This document shows, one piece after another, positions 35,951 through 40,294 of a stretch of DNA of 40,294 bases. Under the pieces are notes generated by a model, which searched no databases, was not told where the DNA came from, and saw nothing but the letters and a program-made list of their open reading frames with translations. Positions within the stretch are counted from its first letter, which is position 1. Every line of letters starts with the position of its first letter. The DNA is from an uncultured Caulobacterales bacterium (GTDB lineage: Bacteria; Pseudomonadota; Alphaproteobacteria; Caulobacterales; Caulobacteraceae), in contig CAILTK010000084.1 in assembly GCA_903837135.1 (NCBI GenBank), positions 1 through 40,294 on the forward strand, given 5' to 3'. The position numbers and the translations under genes are program-made.

Positions 35951-36574
35951 ATGCGCAAGATATTTGTCATCGGGGCGAGCGTGCTGTTCTCCGGCGCCGC
36001 CTGGTCGGCGACCCTTTCCCAGGCGGTCGCGGAGCCGCCGTCGGCCGTCGCCGCGCCCGTCGACCCACAGCTGGCCCTGGCCCAGCAGATCGTGGTCGCC
36101 ACCGGCGGCGCCGGCTCCCTGCATCGCATGATGGGCATCGTCGCGGACGCGATCGCCGGCAATCTCGGCGCGCTCGGCAAGGATCCCGAGATGCAGCGCT
36201 ATACGGTCAAGCTGTTCAAGGAGGAGACCGATCGGATGATCTCCGCCTACATCCCCAAGATGGCGGAGATCTACGCCGAAACCTTCGACGAGCAGGAGCT
36301 CAGGGATCTGCTCGCCTTCTACACCTCGCCGGTCGGCCAGCGCCTGGTGGAGAAGCAGCCCGAACTGTCCCGGCGCGGCGTCGCAGCCGTCCAGCCGATG
36401 ATCCTGCCGATGCAGGTCGACATGATCGACAAGCTGTTCGAGCATATCTGCGCCGTTCGCCAATGCACCGCGGACCAGCGCAAGGCCATGGAATCCGCGA
36501 AGCTGCAGTTGCTGGAGAGGTTCAAGGCGCAGGCCGCCGCCACCGCCGCGGCCGCGACCAAAGGCGCGACCTAG
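35951..36574 (+). CDS. DUF2059 domain-containing secreted protein
   Basis: 207 residues with a signal peptide (MRKIFVIGASVLFSGAAWSA). The mature helical domain has FKEETDRMISAYIPKMAEIYAETFDEQELRDLLAFYTSPVGQRL, the hallmark of DUF2059, a family of small periplasmic helical proteins. Two cysteines (HICAVRQC) lie near the C-terminus and an Ala-rich tail ends the protein. ATG at 35951 is preceded by GCGGGG. Function is not known; the family is often found with envelope or metal-stress genes. Confidence 0.85.
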   Translation: MRKIFVIGASVLFSGAAWSATLSQAVAEPPSAVAAPVDPQLALAQQIVVATGGAGSLHRMMGIVADAIAGNLGALGKDPEMQRYTVKLFKEETDRMISAYIPKMAEIYAETFDEQELRDLLAFYTSPVGQRLVEKQPELSRRGVAAVQPMILPMQVDMIDKLFEHICAVRQCTADQRKAMESAKLQLLERFKAQAAATAAAATKGAT

Positions 36575-36630
36575 ATTTTGTGTTTACCCACGTTTGATCC
36601 GAAGACCGGTCCCTCGTTTCGGAACCCGCC

Positions 36631-39039
36631 CTAACCCACGAGCCCCGGCGCGGCGCCGCATTTCTCGCACACCAGCCGGCCGCCCATCCGAGTCAGGGCG
36701 AAGTCGCCGCACGCCGGGCAGAGGTCGGGCGTGGGGCTGTCGGCGGCCTCCGCCTCGGCGGGGCGCCGCGCGTTCGGCAGGAACAACAGGTTGTCCGGCG
36801 CCGCGCCGCGCGAAAACCCCTTGGAGATGAGGTGGGCGAAGGGAAGCGCCCCGTCCTCGCCCTCCGCGTCCTCGCTCTCCGCGTCGTCGGCCTTGCCGCG
36901 GCCGAGACCGTCGGCGTTGAGGGCGTCGGGGTCGCGATTGGCGAGGTCGTCGCGGCCGAGGTAGCTGATGCCGAGTTCCCGGAACAGATAGTCGAGGATC
37001 GACGTCGCCGACCGGACTTGGTCGTTGCCGTCGACCTTCCCGGCCGGCTCGAAGCGGGTGAACACGAAGGCGTCGACGAACTCCTCCAGCGGGACCCCGT
37101 ATTGCAGGCCGATGGAGATGGCGATGGCGAAGTTGTTCATCAGGCTGCGGAAGGCGGCGCCCTCCTTGTGCATGTCGATGAAGATCTCGCCCAGTTCGCC
37201 GTCGTCGTACTCGCCGGTGTGCAGATAGACCTTGTGCCCGCCGACCGCCGCCTTCTGGATATAGCCCTTGCGCCGGTCGGGCAGCTTGCGCCGCGTGCGC
37301 TCGCGTTCGACGATCCGCTCGATCACCCGCTCGGGCTGGGGCGGCGGCCGCTCGACGCGCGGCTCCTCGGCCGGCGGCAGGATCAGCAGCGGCGGCTTCG
37401 CCGCGGCGCGCTGCGGGTGCACGGCGCGCACGCCCAGCCGGCCGGCCTGGGCGACGAGGTCGTTCAGGTCCGCCAGGCTTTCTCCGCAGGGGAGCCGGTG
37501 GATCGACGGCGCGCCGGTCGCCCGCTCCAGGCAGGCGATCATGGCGAGCCGAGCGGGGAGCGGGATCTGGTCCCGCGCCAGGAACACCTCGCCCCCGACG
37601 CCGCCGGAGCCGCACAGATAGCGTTCGGCGGTCGCCACCCGTTCGCTGGTGAAGCCGGCGGCGGCGAGGGTGTCGAAGCGCTCCAGGTCCGCGGCCCGGG
37701 CTCCCAGGACGTCGCGGACGAACCCCTCGCCGACGACGGCCGGGGCGAAGGCGGCGGCGAGGCGGGCGCCGCCGGCAAGCGAGGCTTCGGCGTGACCGAT
37801 CTCGTGATCGGTGAAGCCGGCGGCGTAGAGGGCCGCCGGATCGAGTCCCGGACAGCCATCGAAGGCGCGGGCGCCGAACGCCTCCACCCGTGCGGCGTCA
37901 ACGTCCCTGCCGAGCCGTTCCAGCCCCGAGAGGGCCGCGGCGTGCAGCACGGCGAAGACCTCGCCGTCGGCGGTCTCGGCCACCGACACCGGGCCGCGCC
38001 AGGGCTGCGCGCCGACGCTGAGCCCGCCGAGGCGCAGCGACAGCTCCGGATGGTCGACGAGCGCCAGCCGAGCGCCGGCCGAGGCCAGTTCGGCGACCAG
38101 TTCGCCTGCCGCCGTCCGCCCCTCGGCGGATCCGTAGGCCAGGCCGGACGCGGCCAGGCTCTCGTGCACGCCGGCGGGAAGCAGGGCCGCGCCTTCGATG
38201 GCGGCGGCCTCGCCGATCAGTCGAACCGATTTCCGCCGCTCGGCCGGCGGCTGCGCGGCCAGGGCGTGCAGGTCGACCGCGATCAGCGGGCGGACCACCA
38301 GCTCGAGGATCTCCGCGCCGGCCCCCGCGTCCAGAGTCAGGATCAGCCGTCCCGTCTCCCAGGCCGCCGCGGACGCCGCGCGGCCGTGGCCCGGCGTCAT
38401 CAGGGCCGGCGCCGCGTCGGCCGGTTCGGGCGAGCCGACCGCGTAGTCGGCGTCGGCGGCGGCGATGCTGACGACGTCGATCAGCAGGCGGTCGCTGGCC
38501 CCCGCCTCGCGCGCGGTGCGGACGGCGCGGGCCAGGGCCGGATTGGCCAGGGGATCGGCGCAGGCGGCGCGGTCGCCCTCGCAGCGGACCACCGCCGACA
38601 CGACGTCGTTCAGCCGCGCCGCGAGGATCGCCTGGCCTTCGCGGGCCAGGCGCGCCGCGCGCTCGGCCGCCAGCCATCCGGGCAGTTCGTCCTCCGCGAT
38701 CCGGGCCGGCGCCTCAAGCGCCGGGGCGGGCGCGGCCCAGCCCGCGAGCAGGGCGTCCCTCAGCGCGGACTCGAACAGCGCCGCGTCCTTGGGCTTGGCG
38801 AAACGCCCCTGCGCGCGTCCTTTGGCGGCGACGGCGCTCGCCCAGCGGGCGGGACCGCCCCAGAGCGCGGCGTCCCCGTCCGCGTCGCCGAGGCTATCGG
38901 CCCAGTCGAGCCAGGCCTCCACCCGCGCGCTGGTCCAGCTCGCCGGCGCCAGGACCTCGGCGACGGTATCGGCCCGTTCGATCTCCCGGACGGTCAGTTC
39001 GACCGCCGAAGGTCCCGCCGTCTGCGAGCGACCCGCCAT
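36631..39039 (-). CDS. Catalytically degenerate NrdJ (B12-dependent ribonucleotide reductase) paralogue with TSCPD domain
   Basis: 802 residues against about 1,200 in full NrdJ. The C-terminal third is well conserved: [19 protein letters not shown] at about 583-601, the TSCPD domain with [20 protein letters not shown] (to about 710) and a final zinc ribbon (CPACG, CEKCG). The N-terminal 580 residues are strongly diverged; [18 protein letters not shown] and [11 protein letters not shown] can still be lined up with NrdJ, but no NPCxE radical-loop motif is present. Reductase activity is therefore unlikely; a regulatory or assembly role is inferred. ATG at 39039 follows GAGGTGG; ATG at 39081 is an alternative. 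Confidence 0.8.
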   Translation of the reverse strand: MAGRSQTAGPSAVELTVREIERADTVAEVLAPASWTSARVEAWLDWADSLGDADGDAALWGGPARWASAVAAKGRAQGRFAKPKDAALFESALRDALLAGWAAPAPALEAPARIAEDELPGWLAAERAARLAREGQAILAARLNDVVSAVVRCEGDRAACADPLANPALARAVRTAREAGASDRLLIDVVSIAAADADYAVGSPEPADAAPALMTPGHGRAASAAAWETGRLILTLDAGAGAEILELVVRPLIAVDLHALAAQPPAERRKSVRLIGEAAAIEGAALLPAGVHESLAASGLAYGSAEGRTAAGELVAELASAGARLALVDHPELSLRLGGLSVGAQPWRGPVSVAETADGEVFAVLHAAALSGLERLGRDVDAARVEAFGARAFDGCPGLDPAALYAAGFTDHEIGHAEASLAGGARLAAAFAPAVVGEGFVRDVLGARAADLERFDTLAAAGFTSERVATAERYLCGSGGVGGEVFLARDQIPLPARLAMIACLERATGAPSIHRLPCGESLADLNDLVAQAGRLGVRAVHPQRAAAKPPLLILPPAEEPRVERPPPQPERVIERIVERERTRRKLPDRRKGYIQKAAVGGHKVYLHTGEYDDGELGEIFIDMHKEGAAFRSLMNNFAIAISIGLQYGVPLEEFVDAFVFTRFEPAGKVDGNDQVRSATSILDYLFRELGISYLGRDDLANRDPDALNADGLGRGKADDAESEDAEGEDGALPFAHLISKGFSRGAAPDNLLFLPNARRPAEAEAADSPTPDLCPACGDFALTRMGGRLVCEKCGAAPGLVG

Positions 39040-39118
39040 ACGCACCACCTCGCCTGATGCGGAAAGGCTACCGGTGTCCATCTCGACACGCAACCGCTTG
39101 CGGCGATCGGTCCACAGA

Positions 39119-39134
39119 CCACAATATGTGGAGA
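39119..39134. promoter_or_regulatory. Palindrome resembling an NrdR box
   Basis: CCACA-ATA-TGTGG (39119-39131) is a perfect palindrome in the divergent region upstream of the NrdJ-like gene. Compared with the NrdR consensus ACACWATATATWGTGT it matches at 11 of 16 positions, including CACAATAT. TCCACA at 39111-39116 also pairs with TGTGGA at 39127-39132. No second box at the usual spacing was found. Confidence 0.3.
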
Positions 39135-39244
39135 CCTCGGCGAAGCGAGGGCACGGCCTGCCGACGCTGGACGCCGCCGGGGCCGCTCCCTATAGTCCGG
39201 CCGGCGAAAGGCCGCCGATCCGTCAGGCGTCCGGGGAGTGTCCA

Positions 39245-39643
39245 GTGTTCTTCAAGCGCATCTTCACCTGGTGGAACGGAGCGACCTTCGGCACCCTTCT
39301 GACCATCGCCCAGCGCGGCCGGTTCGTCGGCCAGGACGATTTCGGCCAGCGCTATTACGAGGCGAAGACGATTCGCGACGGCGACGCCGGACGGCGGCGG
39401 CGCTGGGTGATCTACAGGGGCTATGCCGAGCCGTCCAAGGTGCCGGCCGAATGGCACGGCTGGCTGCACCATACCTTCGCCGAGCCGCCGACCGTGGAGC
39501 CGCTGAAGGTCCGCGCCTACGAGACCGAACACCTGCCCAACCTGACCGGCACGCGCTTCGCCTGGCGCCCGCGCGGTTCGCTGGTCCGCGGCGGCCATCG
39601 TCCGGCGGCGACGGGCGACTACGAGGCGTGGAAGCCCGAATAA
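39245..39643 (+). CDS. NADH:ubiquinone oxidoreductase NDUFA12-family subunit
   Basis: 132 residues homologous to the 17.2-kDa accessory subunit (NDUFA12/N7BM) of respiratory complex I, found in alphaproteobacteria and mitochondria. Conserved stretches are TLLTIAQRGRFVGQDDFGQRYYE, RRWVIYRGYAEPSKVPAEWHGWLHH and the C-terminal LPNLTGT. It caps the hydrophilic arm on the inner face of the membrane. The start is GTG at 39245. Its TAA overlaps the ATG of the MlaD gene (TAATG at 39641-39645), so the two are co-translated. Confidence 0.95.
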   Translation: MFFKRIFTWWNGATFGTLLTIAQRGRFVGQDDFGQRYYEAKTIRDGDAGRRRRWVIYRGYAEPSKVPAEWHGWLHHTFAEPPTVEPLKVRAYETEHLPNLTGTRFAWRPRGSLVRGGHRPAATGDYEAWKPE

Positions 39644-40182
39644 TGGCGGGTCGCAGCGAACAGTGGGCCGAGACCGGCGTGGGCGCCGTGGTGCTGGCCG
39701 TCGCGGCCGGCTTCCTGGTCTATGCGCTCGGCCATGCCAGCGGTTTCGGCGGCGCCGGCGGCGGCTATGAGCTGACCGCCCGTTTCGGCGACGTGGGCGC
39801 CCTGACCCCCGGCGCCGACGTGCGGGTGGCGGGGGTGAAGGTGGGGTCGGTGGCGGCGATCGAGCTTGATCCCAAGACCTTTCTGGCCCGGACCCGATTC
39901 CTGATCCAGCCGCAGGTGAAGGTGCCGTCGGACTCGACGGTGAAGATCACCTCCGACGGTCTGCTCGGCGGCCAGCACGTGGTGATCGCGCCCGGCGGCG
40001 CTTCCGACGACCTGAAGCCCGGGGCCGAGTTCCAGAACGCCCAGGGCGCCGTCGATCTGTTCGGCCTGATCGGCCAGGTGATCCGGCCCCAGGGCAACGG
40101 CGGCGCGGCGGCGCCGGGGACGGCGCCCGCTCCGGCCGCCGCGCCCAGCGCCGCGACCGACCCCTATCCCGGAGGCCATTGA
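39643..40182 (+). CDS. mlaD: MlaD-like Mce-domain protein of the Mla lipid transport system
   Basis: 179 residues. One N-terminal transmembrane anchor (about 14-33; VVLAVAAGFLVYALGHA) is followed by an Mce domain (about 45-130: TARFGDVGALTPGADVRVAGVKVGSV, TSDGLLGGQHVVIAPG) and an Ala/Pro-rich tail. MlaD forms the periplasmic hexameric ring that passes phospholipids between MlaC and the MlaFEB complex to keep the outer membrane asymmetric. The other mla genes are not in the window. The stop TGA overlaps the ATG of the next gene. Confidence 0.92.
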   Translation: MAGRSEQWAETGVGAVVLAVAAGFLVYALGHASGFGGAGGGYELTARFGDVGALTPGADVRVAGVKVGSVAAIELDPKTFLARTRFLIQPQVKVPSDSTVKITSDGLLGGQHVVIAPGGASDDLKPGAEFQNAQGAVDLFGLIGQVIRPQGNGGAAAPGTAPAPAAAPSAATDPYPGGH

Positions 40183-40294
40183 TGCGCCGGCTGAGGCGGA
40201 TCCTGGCGGCCTCCGGCCTGACCGGCGGTCTGGCCCTGGCCGGCCTCGTCGCCGCCCAGGAGGCCAACAAGACCGCGCCGGCGGCGCCGGTCGC
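40182..40294 (+). CDS. N-terminus of a secreted protein, probably DUF2155 family (partial)
   Basis: Open from ATG at 40182, which overlaps the mlaD stop (TGATG at 40180-40184), to the window edge. The 37 visible residues are a signal peptide (MRRLRRILAASGLTGGLALAGLV, cleavage near VAAQ-E) and the start of an Ala/Pro-rich mature part. In alphaproteobacteria a DUF2155 gene commonly follows the NDUFA12-mlaD pair, so that family is suggested from position only. Confidence 0.6.
   Translation, partial: MRRLRRILAASGLTGGLALAGLVAAQEANKTAPAAPV

Overview
The window is GC-rich, densely coded DNA from an alphaproteobacterium, most likely of the order Caulobacterales (Caulobacter/Phenylobacterium-like). 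This rests on gene content (HdaA-type DnaA regulator, NDUFA12-type complex I subunit followed by an MlaD protein, one-cysteine OhrR, NrdJ-type sequences), on the order lptF-lptG-lptD-surA-pdxA-rsmA, on frequent GTG/TTG starts with 4-nt gene overlaps, and on promoter elements of the Caulobacter -10 type. The assignment is inference; no 16S or other marker RNA gene is in the window, and I saw no tRNA, rRNA or CRISPR array.

Layout. 1-4367: end of an unidentified + gene, then a minus-strand kinase / DUF6285 / acyl-CoA dehydrogenase trio resembling the LvaABC module for 4-hydroxyacyl-CoA breakdown, divergent from a cytochrome P450. 4368-5837: a repeat-bearing gap, a small membrane protein and an SPFH lipoprotein. 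6028-14786 (minus): envelope and housekeeping block lptF, lptG, lptD, surA, pdxA, rsmA and a GNAT acetyltransferase. 14918-18111 (plus): pepA, holC, two tandem I78-type lipoproteins, a UPF0178 protein. 18173-18562: a 390-bp unit with a GIY-YIG nuclease gene between 41-bp inverted repeats. 18599-23104: ABC-F ATPase (minus), ndk (plus), purN and purM (minus). 23173-28909: rnd (plus), then ppx, ppk and hdaA (minus). 29028-32391: a small unknown gene, an adh, a GST and a secreted protein, with an ohrR regulator. 32523-34319: aspS carrying an in-frame amber codon. 34338-36574: two pentapeptide-repeat periplasmic proteins and a DUF2059 protein. 36631-40294: an NrdJ paralogue that has lost its catalytic motif, then the complex I subunit, MlaD and the start of a secreted protein.

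Repeats stand out. One family of paired palindromes centred on CTCGAG or CTTGAG/CTCAAG occurs at 45-190, 16414-16549 and 21905-22052, with a single hairpin at 24341-24363. A second family with the core TCATCCCGG...CCGGG occurs as a single palindrome (4438-4469), as the ends of the GIY-YIG unit (18173-18562) and as a 44-bp inverted pair (21058-21189). A nuclease gene sitting exactly between two copies of a genome-dispersed palindrome is the best candidate here for an undescribed system: a minimal repeat-plus-nuclease replicator. The other most notable point is the TAG codon at position 117 of the presumably essential aspS gene, although TAG serves as a normal stop in many neighbouring genes.
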